This document shows positions 1 through 11,300 of a stretch of DNA of 64,000 bases, piece by piece; position 1 is the stretch's first letter, and each line of letters opens with the position of its first letter. Made by a program: the position numbers and the translations under genes. Source of the DNA: Candidula unifasciata (taxonomy: Eukaryota > Mollusca > Gastropoda > Stylommatophora > Geomitridae); the NCBI GenBank assembly GCA_905116865.2, contig CAJHNH020002669.1:1517012-1581011 (forward strand). The letters run 5' to 3'. The notes below the pieces were generated by a model. It made no database searches. It saw nothing but the letters and a program-made list of their open reading frames with translations, and had not been told where the DNA came from.

Positions 1-3
1 TCG

Positions 4-1164
4 TTGACGTACCTCCTCTCAGCTAAGAAAACCTCCAGAATTGGCACCTGGAATGTTAGAACTCTCTATGATATAGGGAGAACAATGGAAGTAGCAAAGG
101 AAATGAAACATTATAGAATTAGTATTTTAGGGTTATGTGAAACTAGATGGACTGGGGCAGGGAAAAATATTCTAAATTCAGGAGAAACTATTTTGTTCTC
201 AGGACACACAGAGGAAAATTCGCCGCACAGTGAAGGAGTGGCCCTGATGCTATCAAAAGAAGCAGACAGGGCACTAATAGAATGGGAAGCTGTGAGTCCC
301 AGAATAATAAGAGCATCTTTTAGAACAGTTAAACAGAAGGTGAACATGTCGGTAATACAGTGTTATGCACCAAAAAATGATAAAGATGCATCTGTTAAGG
401 AAGAATTTTACATGCAGCGTCAAAATATTATAAATAATGAAAGAAAGGGCAACTTAAAAATTTTGATGGGTGACTTGAATGCTAAGATAGGATCAGACAA
501 CACAGGTTATGAAGAAATTATGGGGAGACATGGTCTAGGAGTAATGAATGAAAATGGAGAATTGTTCACACATTTTTGTGCAGGTAACCAGTATGTTATT
601 GGTGGAAGTATTTTTCCCCATAAAAGTATACACAAGGCAACATGGGAATCACCAGACCATAAGACAACTAATCAAATTGACCACATATGTATTAACAAAA
701 AGTTTAGATCATCCCTTTACGATGTTAGGGCTTTCAGAGGTGCCGATGTATTTACTGAACATTTCCTGGTGGTAAGTAAAATTAAGTTGAAGCTAAAAAG
801 ATATATAACATCTTATAATCATAGAAACCAATATAATGTAGGCTTTCTCAGAGATAAAGAAATTAAGGAACAGTTCTCAGTTACGGTCTCTAATAAGTAC
901 TAGGTGTTGCAGCAGTTAGCTGAAGATCTCAACACAGAAGTCTGCTGGGATCAGATCAAAGGAATCTGGAATGAATCTTGCGTAGAAGTTCTTGGCAAGA
1001 AAGAAAGGAAACATAAAGCATGGATAACACCAGAAACCATTAAACTGATTGAAGATAGGAAAAGTGAAAAGGCAGAATTAAACAATAGCAAAACTAGAGC
1101 TGCTAAAGCTAGAGCTCAGGAGAAATACACAGAAGCCAACAAGGAAGTTAGGAGGCATATATAA
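4..1164 (+). pseudogene. LINE endonuclease domain and linker, broken
   Basis: The product would nick target DNA to prime reverse transcription. The exonuclease-endonuclease-phosphatase fold shows as GTWNVRTL (residues 14-21), ETRWTG (46-51), IQCYAP, LMGDLNAKIG and NQIDH. The motif normally reading SDH near the domain end here reads TEH (about residues 247-249), so the catalytic site looks damaged. A TAG at 901-903 interrupts the frame, the linker continues in frame from 904, and a TAA at 1162-1164 stops it again. Beyond that the expected linker sequence resumes in another frame. There is no convincing start codon because the element is cut at its 5' side. Confidence 0.85.
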
Positions 1165-1330
1165 AGTGAAATATCTAAATGATTTAGCACAAGAAGCAGA
1201 GACAGCAGCAGCAAAAGGAAACCTCAGAGAACTTTACAGTAACACAAGAAAATTAGTAGGTAAATATATTCAGCCAACTGGATGAATCAAAAATAGTCAA
1301 GGAAAGGTACTTACTAACACTAAAGATCAA

Positions 1331-2872
1331 ATGGACAGATGGGTTGAATATTTTGAAATGCTTCTAAATAGACCAGGCCCAGAGGTTCCCCCAGATATCC
1401 AGCCTTTAGAAATGGAACTGGATATCAACTGTGAGATACCATCCAAAGAGGAAATAAGAAAAGCTATAAATCTTCTCAAGGAAGGAAAGGCGACAGGCCC
1501 AGATGGTATCCCAGCTGAAGCCATGAGGACCAACATAAACACATTAACAGAATTGCTACATAGATTATGAGACCGAAGAAATACCAGCAGACTAGAGAGA
1601 AGGATATCTTGTGAAACTGCCCAAAAAAGGTGATCTACAGGAGTGTGAAAACTATAGAGGAATTATGTTGCTGTCAGTTCCTGGAAAAATATTAAGTAGA
1701 ATTATTTTGGAAAGATTAAAAGATGCTATTGATAAAATGCTAAGAAACAGATCCTGTACTGATCAGATAGCTACATTACGTATTATAATAGAGCAAAGCA
1801 TTGAACTGAACTCACCACTTTACATTGGATTTATGGACTATGAAAAAGCATTTGACAGCATAGATAGGGAATCTCTCTGGAAATTGATGGGGCACTATGG
1901 AATCCCACAGAAAATTATCAACTTAGTAAAGGCAACATATAAAGACATGAAATGTCGAGTTCTTCATGAGGGAAAGCTAACAGATGCATTTGAAATAAAA
2001 ACAGGTGTGCGACAGGGATGTCTTTTGTCGCCTCTCTTATTTTTACTGGCTATAGACTGGACTATGAAAACAGTAACTGCTAACACCAAGAATGGAATTC
2101 AGTGGACCCCTACAAAACAGCTTGATGATCTGGACTTCACTGATGATATTGCTCTTCTGTCCCATTCACAGAATCAGATGCAAGATAAATTAAATATACT
2201 TAATGCGAGATCACAGCAGCTTGGTCTGAAAATCCATAAAGGAAAGACAAAGATAATGAGAATAAATCACTCCAAGACGTGGATTCGTACACCTATTTAG
2301 GCAGTAATGTAGATAAAGATGGAGGAACTGATAGAGATATTAAAATAAGAATACAAAAGGCAAGAGGGGCTTTCATAGCACTAGGGAATTTGTGGAGGTC
2401 AAAAGAATTTAAAAGAAATATTAAACTAAAAATTTTTAATTCTAATGTCAAATCAGTACTATTGTATGGGGCGGAAACATGGAGAACAACCAAGGCAATT
2501 ACTAATAAATTACAGACATTCATTAACTGGTGCCTGCGCAAAATAGAGGGAATAAAATGGTATGATAGAATAACTAATGTAGAACTTTGGGAGAGAACTA
2601 AACAGGCTCCAGTGGATCAGGAAGTGAGGAAAAGACGCTGGCGTTGGATAGGGCACACACTGAGAAAACAGGAGAACAGCATTACTAGAATGTCTTTGCA
2701 TTGGAACCCACAGGGGCATAGGAATAAAGGAAGGCCAAAAAACACATGGAGAAGACAGCTGGAGAACGAGGTTAGAAAGATTGGGAGGACATGGGGAGAG
2801 CTCCATGCAATGGCGAAGGATAGAATGACTTGGCGTGAGTTGGTTGAGGGCCTATGCTCCATTGGGGGATAG
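1331..2872 (+). pseudogene. LINE reverse transcriptase and C-terminal region, broken
   Basis: The fingers region shows a KATGPDGIPAE motif (about 1489-1521). Stops at 1568-1570 and 1593-1595 follow; the second sits where the family has a Trp in PADW. From 1611 come LPKKGDL and ENYRG, motif A (YEKAFDSIDRESLW), motif B (GVRQGCLLSP) and motif C at 2136-2147. Motif C reads FTDD where FADD or YADD is normal; both catalytic aspartates remain but the residue before them is changed. A frame change near 2280-2300 leads into the tail with GRPKNTWRR and an LCSIGG end, typical of the family. The copy cannot make one intact protein. Confidence 0.9.
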
Positions 2873-2895
2873 AAAGGCAGAAGAAGAAGAAATAT

Positions 2896-3642
2896 AACCC
2901 CCCCTCCCCCCCCCCTTTCCATGAGAGTTTTGCGGTCCTCATTGTGGTTGAGAAAAGACCGAGTGAAACTCAAATGAGCATGTCATACAAGGCAACTGAT
3001 TGGGGATTTTCTTTCGATTCTGGTAGTCTGGTAGTCTTAGTTTCAGCTTCATAGCAAATTGATCACCCCATTTATGCTCCACTCCTGTGCCAACGAAAAA
3101 CACACAGAATGTTTATCACAGTATTAGAATTGCAGTTCATCATTGATGGTAGCAGAAGTCGCTAACAGATCAGCAGTTGCCCACACGTTCAATTTTAATC
3201 ACATACGGGCACCACAACACAGGCATCACACCATTTTCTGAATCTACAATTCACACCAACAAGTTGGTCACAGTCGAAAAAACATTCCAAATGCAATCCG
3301 CAGCTCACAGGGTCACGCCATGCATTCAACTCAGAAGCTGGGTGACGAAACTATATCCAGTCTACAAATGTAGCAAAATGCATCGGCCACCGTCGGGCAG
3401 AAGCAAAAATTTTGCCTCTGTTTTGAACAGTGCCGCTGCCTAACGTCCATTTTGACCGGAAGTCCTTCGATTCAAAGTGTGTCTGCCTGAGACGTGTGGA
3501 ATCAACAGCCAAGGAATGCTAAGAAAAAGAAAAAATACACATACACATGCACGCACACACATATGCACACACGCCTGCGCGCACACGTGAAAAGTGAAGG
3601 CAATCACTGCAGCTCTGACTTGGATAGCAGAACACATAGCTG
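2896..3642. other. No recognised gene
   Basis: A C-rich run follows the LINE tail at about 2899-2917, and a CA-rich patch lies at 3536-3590. I see no conserved protein motif and no repeat family in the rest. Confidence 0.5.
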
Positions 3643-3735
3643 ACCACATCCCCCACTAAGTGTCTGTCTATTTATAAAATTAAGGTCTAGCCCTACATGC
3701 CCAATACGCCTGATGGTGGGGGAAAAGTTTCTTTA
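3643..3735 (+). mobile_element. SINE-A, 3' part only
   Basis: This piece matches the 3' third of the tRNA-derived SINE seen complete at 14589-14855: the TCTAGCCCTA and ATGCCCAATACGCCT blocks followed by the GGGGGAAAAG end. The tRNA-like head is missing, which suggests 5' truncation during insertion. Confidence 0.6.
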
Positions 3736-4009
3736 CTATATATATGTATTCCACAGTGTGTGTCAGTTCTATGAAATTTAACTCATTCAGAAGAAATCGG
3801 CTGATAGTAATAAATAATATTATCATTTTCTCTTTGACGACGTAATACAGGGATGATGAAGAATGTTTGACGCAGGCTAAACAACAAGGGCATTCTGGGA
3901 AATTGCCAGCTGTTGGTATCAAACAGGTACAATTGTGTCTTGTGAGATTTTGCTATCGTTCAAAAGATAGTTGCATCAGTCTTTCATTTGTCCTTGTTTG
4001 CCAGTGTTG

Positions 4010-4262
4010 GGAATATATATATATGTATAGTTAGTTGTGTATCCTTTACAGGACGTTGCAGAACCAACCCTAACAGCCCCTGGCTGTTGTGTGGTTTTTC
4101 TAGGCAATTTACATCCAGTAGTTTGCCATTGCTTTCTGGGCGGTCGGCTTTCTTGATACCACTGTCGAAACCAACGCAAGGCGCATGGCCCGCAGCTAGG
4201 ATCAAACCCGGCATCCCGGCATTACGAAGCGAAGCGTTCGCATCGACTTAGCCACAGAGCCG
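4010..4262 (-). mobile_element. SINE-C, tRNA-derived, near full length
   Basis: Read on the - strand, it starts with a tRNA-like head (box A near TGGCTAAGTCGATGCG, box B near GGGTTTGATCC) and runs through GCAATGGCAAACTACTGG to a tail of GTCCTGTAAAGGATAC with a short TAAC-like repeat. The same order is seen in the + copy at 48778-49020. Pol III transcription is inferred from the boxes. Confidence 0.75.
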
Positions 4263-4700
<438 letters not shown>

Positions 4701-4950
4701 TGTAATTCTATCCATTGAAATATTTTGGCCACATTAAAAGACATAACAGTATTGTAAAGATCATCCTAGAGGGAAAGGTTCAAGGTAGGCGAGCAAAAGG
4801 CAGACGGCATTAGAAGTGGGAGGATAACATCAAGAGATGGATGAACAGTAGTATGAGCGAGTGTACATCAAGGGCAAGAGACAGGGCTTGTTGGAGATCG
4901 ATTGCAGCCAACCTTCATTGTGGAGACGGCACCTGATTGATTGAATTCTA
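4701..4950 (+). mobile_element. LINE 3'-end fragment
   Basis: The translation carries WFGHIKR, then GRRAKGRR, then WEDNIKRWM and ARDRACWRSI. This is the order of the C-terminal tail of many animal LINE reverse transcriptases. A stop interrupts it, and only the tail is present. It ends near a GATTGATT motif that may be its 3' repeat. Confidence 0.65.
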
Positions 4951-5194
4951 TCCATATAAGTAATTAAGAGCAGTCGTAAGAGGACACATCCCTGTCTGAC
5001 ACCTGATGAGATGGGGAACCTGTCTGTCGTTTCTTCTGTTATTCTTACTGTGCACTGACTATCTTGCTGATTTCTAAATGATTTTTCTTTTCATTCATTA
5101 AATAAATCACACAAGAAACCAGTGAACAAATTCAAATTCTGTTGTTGTATAAATAATGTATTTACTGTATATCTGAGCACTGTTACATCTGCAG

Positions 5195-5357
5195 GATGGG
5201 GTTACAATCTTTATGGATCAGAGTAAAAGATGGTCACTGGCAAATGTGCAGGAGTTCATCAGATCTGTGGTTTTCCCGGAAAAGGGTCAAGGTTTTGGGA
5301 TGACAGAACCTGAGGAAACGGAGTCGAACTGTGGATGTGGTGGTGTACCTGATAATG
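5195..5357 (+). CDS. TXNDC16: TXNDC16 exon, first recognised in the window
   Basis: An acceptor CTGCAG precedes GAT (phase 0). The frame reads DGVTIFMDQSKRWSLANVQ and then an acidic stretch TEPEETES, matching the family's acidic linker. Two donors are possible: a weak one after 5291 and a stronger ATG|GTAGGT after 5357. Both leave phase 1, which fits the next exon. The stronger donor lies in the first unit of a 48-bp tandem repeat that carries the same donor four times. Confidence 0.65.
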
Positions 5358-8300
5358 GTAGGTGTAGAATCTACATCATTATGTACATGTTACTCAGTGA
5401 TAATGGTAGGTGTAGAATCTTCATCATTATGTACATGTTATTCAGTGATAATGGTAGGTGTAGATTCTACATCATTATGTAAATGTTACTCAGTGATAAT
5501 GGTAGGTGTAGAATTTACATCATTATGTACATCAGGGCTATTCAACAAAGTTTACCGAGTGGGCCCAAATTTGGAAAATGAGGATTGTCACTGGCCAGAG
5601 GGCTAAACCTTAGCATAGGAAGATCATTAATACAATACAACTGGCAATGATCCGCAGGCCACTTGCTAGGCCTCCAAGGACCAAATCTGGCCCGCGGGCC
5701 ACCTCTTGAATAGGTACATGTTCCTCAGTGATAATGGTAGGTTCAATAAGAAGAAACTCCACAGGGGAGCATGTACAGCAGGAGTCTACCAATCATCAGT
5801 AGAAGCAACCTCTCGTCGACAAATATTTCGGCCCTCGAGCTCCTAGACATTTTCAGAGAGTGGGCCCACCTGAGTTTATGAGGCTCACGGTTGGTTTCTC
5901 CTGCTGCACGTATTACCAGATGTTATCGGACAGGGTCAAGACAAATTGGTGACTTTGTAAAAGGTAATGTGAGATATGAAGTCGTTGCGGTAGCATAATT
6001 AAAGCATTCTGTTTACCTGGACGACCAAGTGGCAAGCTTACGTTTGGTTTACCGGAAACATGTTGGATTGTTGGCAGGTGGCAGAGTGACACTGGCAGAC
6101 ACTTCGGACACGATGGACTTTTAAGGGATAAGAAATTCTTTTCCACTAGACACCCGGACCAGCTCACCGAGGCCCGTCCCCCACGACGTTTCGCTGCGTC
6201 CAGAGCCAGCTCGAGGCCCTCTCAGCAACCTCACCCAGTTGTTTTAGTGCTCGTTTGCGTTCATTCACTCGTAAGCCTAGTTGTTTAATCACATTGTACA
6301 TTGAAGTGGAAACGAGACCTCTTGCGCCTACCTTGACGGCGAAGATTCTTATTGTGTACGCTTCGCCTCTCTTCAGACCAGCCGCTAAGTCACTGTATTT
6401 CTCGAGCTTATACATATGGCTTTCGTCCATTCACGACTCATACGGCAGGTCAGCTCAATCAGGATGAGCTGACGTTTCTCCGCAGAGTGTAGGGTTATGT
6501 CAGGTCGCAGGCCAGTCTTCCAGATTAACCCAGGGTACTTTTCATGACCAGGCAGGTCAGCTGCAAGTAACCAGTCCCTCGCACAGTCTAGCATCGAAGG
6601 AGCGTATGCGACTTTGTTGAATTTACCTTTATGAATCTGCCCAGCCTTAAAGAAGCGTACAGGGATGACGATAGGACTGGTCCTCACATTGGCCCTCATC
6701 ATCGCTTGGTCCAAAAGGGCCGCTAACTCTTTCAGCACCTTGTTGTAGCACCAAATATACCTGCCTTGACTTAAGGCTTTTCTGCACGCGGACAGTACGT
6801 GCTTGAGCGTCTGTTTAGCTCTGCATAGCGGGCATGTCGGTTCGTTAGCCACACTCCACTTTACCATGTTGACACCGGACGGTAATACATAGTAGGCAGT
6901 TCAACCGATAAAGCTCAGTCACAGTGGGGCCATTCACCAGATCTCACCCCATGTGAGTACTCGTGGCAAGGCGCTCTCTAGGCTGATCCACTGGCCTTGC
7001 TGCGACTGTTGGGCTGCTTTCTGGACCCGAACCTCGTTTTAGGTGTCCCTGATCTGCTGTATCACCATGTCTCGGCGCTCTTTGGCTGTGGCTTTGGACC
7101 ACCAACTGACTTTCCCGTGCCCTAGGCCTCGACGGTCGGTTTGAGTGTAACCCATAACTTCTCTTAATTTTAGTACATTCTGGGCAGATTCGATCACGTC
7201 TAGGACCTTCCACTTCACGCCAGTCTTTAGAGCGGGCTGGACAGCGATGACATTTGGGTCTGAAGACTCACTCAAGAGCATGGCGAGTCTTACTTTGCCG
7301 ACTTTAAACTCTTCGGTTATTGATTTGAATGGGAGTATCAGCTTAGCCTGTTTACAATACAGAGCCACATCAGTCAGAGAAGGCGGTGCTCCCAACCACT
7401 TCCTCGTGGCTGTGTTGATTTTGCGCACCATTGTCTCCACTGCAGTCATCGTCACTTCGTAGACTAACAGCGGCCAGAGGAGCTTTGGAATCAACATGAA
7501 TTGGAGACACCAGACCTTGAACTTTCTGATCAGCCTGCTATGCTCGATCGCCAGCAGGCCTGTAGCTAGTGACTTATGTATTCGCTGGACCTCCGCTCTA
7601 TCAGATAACTTCGAATCATAAACGTGACCAAGGCTCTTCACCGGGTCCTCTAGAACCGTGGGGATCCGATTCCTTGCCACCGTAAAACTGGTCGCCGCCA
7701 CCCTACCTTTTAGGATTGTCAGACTCCTCGACTTCTGCGGTTTGAATTGCATACCGCTCCAGAATCGTGCGAGCAAACTCCTCGCTGCCCGTGATTATAG
7801 TCGTGTCATCCATAAATGCACGTAGTGGCGGCATCCAGTGGTCCCCAATCTGAAGGCTCTTTCCGTAGCCGGCCATCCCGTCTAACACGACCTGCATGGT
7901 CATCACGAACAGTATTGGCGAGATCGTACACCCCATAGCTATCCCAACTTGGAACTGAGTCCACCTCGTGGTAAACGTCGAGGTAGAGAAGCGCAAAGTG
8001 AACTTAGAGAAATATTGCTCCATCATTTCGTTGATCTGTGTCGGTACGTGAAACATGCGAAGGGCCTGCCACAGTAGCCTATGGGGAACTGCCCCATAGG
8101 CATTGGGGAGGTCCAACCATATCACGTGCAACGGAGTTCTCTCATGCTTGGCCCTCTCCCAGATCATGGTCGCGTGTTCAAGGTGCCCGGGATTCCACCT
8201 TTCTGAACACTCGTATCGATGTACTTGTTCCCCATCAGATACTCTGTGAGCCGGTGAGCCATGACCGAGAAGAATACTTTGCCCTCAACGTTCAACAGCG

Positions 8301-11300
8301 GAATAGGCCTGAATTGGGAAAGACTCTTCGAGTCCTGCTCTTTAGGAATGTAGACCCCGTTGGCCCGTTGCCACTCCGGACATATGTGTTTTGGGCTCAA
8401 CGCTTGTCTCAACAAGCCGTGAAGCATTTGTAGGACTTTTGGACAGTGCTTGTACAAGACGTACGGAACACCATTTGGACCTGGGGCAGACTTGCCGCTA
8501 GCTCTTTTCACAACTTCCTCGACCTCAGACCAAGAGGGAGGTATCATTTTAAATTATACCTTCAGCAACTAAGGCTGCTTAAGGCCGCTATGGATCTCTG
8601 GATTGTTATCGAGAGGCTCATTCCTCTTCTTGTCTGAGTACATTTTGCGTAAATGTAACTCAAGCTCCTCTTTACTGACCACCAGAGTCCCAGTCTTCGG
8701 TTGCTCGAATAGACCTCGGGCAAACTGGAAAGGGTCCCTAAAGAATTTCTCTCGCTCCATTTTGGTTCTCCGTATGTTATTACAGAAACGCTCAGCGTGA
8801 CAGAGGGCACTGTGTCTGTTTCTCAGGTGCAACCAGATCTCATGCAGCCCCTCCCGTTCGCTATCTGTAGCGGCTTTGAACCATTTTCTGAGTGTGTTGT
8901 TGTCTGCCCTGCACTTCAGAATGTCCTTCTGTCTCCTGCTTGTATTTTGCTTGACGCCCGGCTGCGCCATTTCGACTGTCCCGAACTCGCGGGAACAGTG
9001 TTCGTATATAATATTACCAAACCCTGTAAGCTTATCACCTAACGACTTCTTCTTTAAATCATGATTTAATTTCTCACGTAGTGTACCTTCCAGCTTACCC
9101 CATGACACCTTGTCGCTCACAGGTGGAAACCTGATCTTTGAACGCACTTCTTCAGGAATCATCAAATGTGCACCTCCGCAGTCGACGTCATGGCCTCTCG
9201 GGCGAGTGGGGTATACCCTGCCCGTCGTCCCCTAACGACTTAGTAACTACTACGGGAGTGGTAGTTTTGCGATGGCGTTTACTGTGTGATGCACCCTCGC
9301 ATTTCATCCTTCCGGCATGAGTTCTCAGACCATGCAACCCCGTGAAGCTCTTCCCACATGTACAGAGCCAGCCCGGATGTTGGGCAAGAATCGGGAGTCC
9401 GGGGGCTAGCAAGGTCATCACCGTTAGTATCTAATTGATTGGGTCCATTATTCTCCCCTTCTTTCGATGGACCCTGGGGGCATACTTCTTTATGTGGTTT
9501 CGAAATCAGAGGTATTATACTGTGTTAAGGGTGATCAACCCGGTCCACTGTCGACATCAGTCTCCAGATGTCAGTTATCCCCCCCCCCGGCAATACCGGG
9601 GGGCCAGTCTTTCCATAGGTGTCAAAAGGCCTTTCCTGGTTGTCTTTGTGGGCTAGCCACGTACAATAAGAAGGAACTCCACAGAGGAGCATGTACAGCA
9701 GGAGTCTACCAATCATCAGTAAAAGCAATCTCTCGTCGACAAATGTCCAGATTTTACCCCATGTGTCCTTGGCATGTGGCAAATAACATTCAGACTGGCA
9801 TGTGCTTAAAATTGTACTGTATGTGTAAATTCCTGCTTGTCGTAATTGACTGTTTCCATCAACAAGAAACTGCAGTTTGATGGGGGACTGTTAGTGTTGG
9901 CACATCTGGTAGCTGCCTTATTTGTTTACTTTGTGCTTGCAGGCTTCTAGATTTTGGTTTGACTGATCTGCTTTTCACTAATTTTCAGAAAAGGCATTTT
10001 ATGTGATTTTCATTGGCACAGTTATTATAGGGTCAGCCATTTGCTGTGAAGTTACAACCTCAACTACCAACCAATGACTTTAAATCTTCAACTACCAGCT
10101 AATGACTTTACAACCTCAACTACCAACTAATGACTTTACAACCTCAACTACCAACTAATGACTTTACAACCTCAACTACCAACTAATTACTTTACAACCT
10201 CAACTACCAACTAATGACTTTACAACCTCAACTACCAACTAATGACTTTACAGCCTCAACTACCAACTAATGACTTTACAGCCTCAACTACCAACTAATT
10301 ACTTTACAACCTCAACTACCAACTAATGACTTTACAACCTCAACTACCAACTAATGACTTTACAACCTCAACTACCAGCTAATGACTTTACAACCTCAAC
10401 TACCAACTAATGACTTTACAACCTCAACTACCAACTAATGACTTTACAACCTCAACTACCAACTAATTACTTTACAACCTCAACTACCAGCTAATGACTT
10501 TAAATCCTTAACTACCAGCTAATGACTTTAAATCCTTAACTACCAGCTAATGACTTTACAGCCTCAACTACCAGCTAATGACTTTACAGCCTCAACTACC
10601 AGCTAATGACTTTACAGCCTCAACTACCAGCTAATGACTTTACAGCCTCAACTACCAGCTAATGACTTTACAGCCTCAACTACCAGCTAATGACTTTACA
10701 GCCTCAACTACCAGCTAATGACTTTACAACCTCAACTACCAACTAATTACTTTACAACCTCAACTACCAACTAATGACTTTAAATCCTTAACTACCAGCT
10801 AATGACTTTACAGCCTCAACTACCAGCTAATGACTTTACAGCCTCAACTACCAGCTAATGACTTTACAGCCTCAACTACCAGCTAATGACTTTACAGCCT
10901 CAACTACCAGCTAATGACTTTACAGCCTCAACTACCAGCTAATGACTTTACAGCCTCAACTAACAGCTAATGACTTTACAGCCTCAACTAACAGCTAATG
11001 ACTTTACAGCCTCAACTACCAGCTAATGACTTTAAATCCTTAACTACCAGCTAATGACTTTAAATCCTTAACTACCAGCTAATGACTTTACAGCCTCAAC
11101 TACCAGCTAATGACTTTAAATCCTTAACTACCAGCTAATGACTTTACAGCCTCAACTAACAGCTAATGACTTTACAGCCTCAACTACCAGCTAATGACTT
11201 TACAGCCTCAACTAACAGCTAATGACTTTACAGCCTCAACTATCAACTAATGACTTTATAACCTCAACTACCAACTAATGACTTTACAGCCTCAACTACT

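Larger units (their letters stand above)
1..2895 (+). mobile_element. RTE-type non-LTR retrotransposon, degenerate copy cut by the window edge
   Basis: An apurinic-like endonuclease, a linker, a reverse transcriptase and a basic C-terminal tail follow in order, the layout of RTE-type LINEs that automated annotation often calls craniofacial development protein 2-like. The coding sequence ends at a TAG at 2870-2872, followed by a short GAA-rich tail near 2880-2892, which I take as the 3' end. The 5' end lies outside the window. Several in-frame stops and frame changes show the copy is dead. Clade assignment rests on remembered family features; a phylogeny of the RT domain would settle it. Confidence 0.85.
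5825..9664 (-). mobile_element. R2-superfamily LINE with restriction-like endonuclease, degenerate
   Basis: Read on the - strand the order is: Cys/His finger (9421-9188), basic linker, reverse transcriptase (8547-7039), CCHC knuckle and restriction-like endonuclease (6867-6164). That is the single-ORF design of R2, NeSL and Hero type elements, with no N-terminal apurinic endonuclease. The reading frame changes at least three times (near 9170, 8165, 7740 and 6430), so the copy is dead. It lies in the first visible TXNDC16 intron, antisense to the gene. The clade within the superfamily is not resolved here. Confidence 0.85.

Noticed and set aside
5745..9744. The 80-bp direct repeats as LTRs of a retrovirus-like element
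   Set aside because: The enclosed protein has an R2-type finger, RT and restriction-like endonuclease with no gag, protease or integrase; 80 bp is too short for an LTR.
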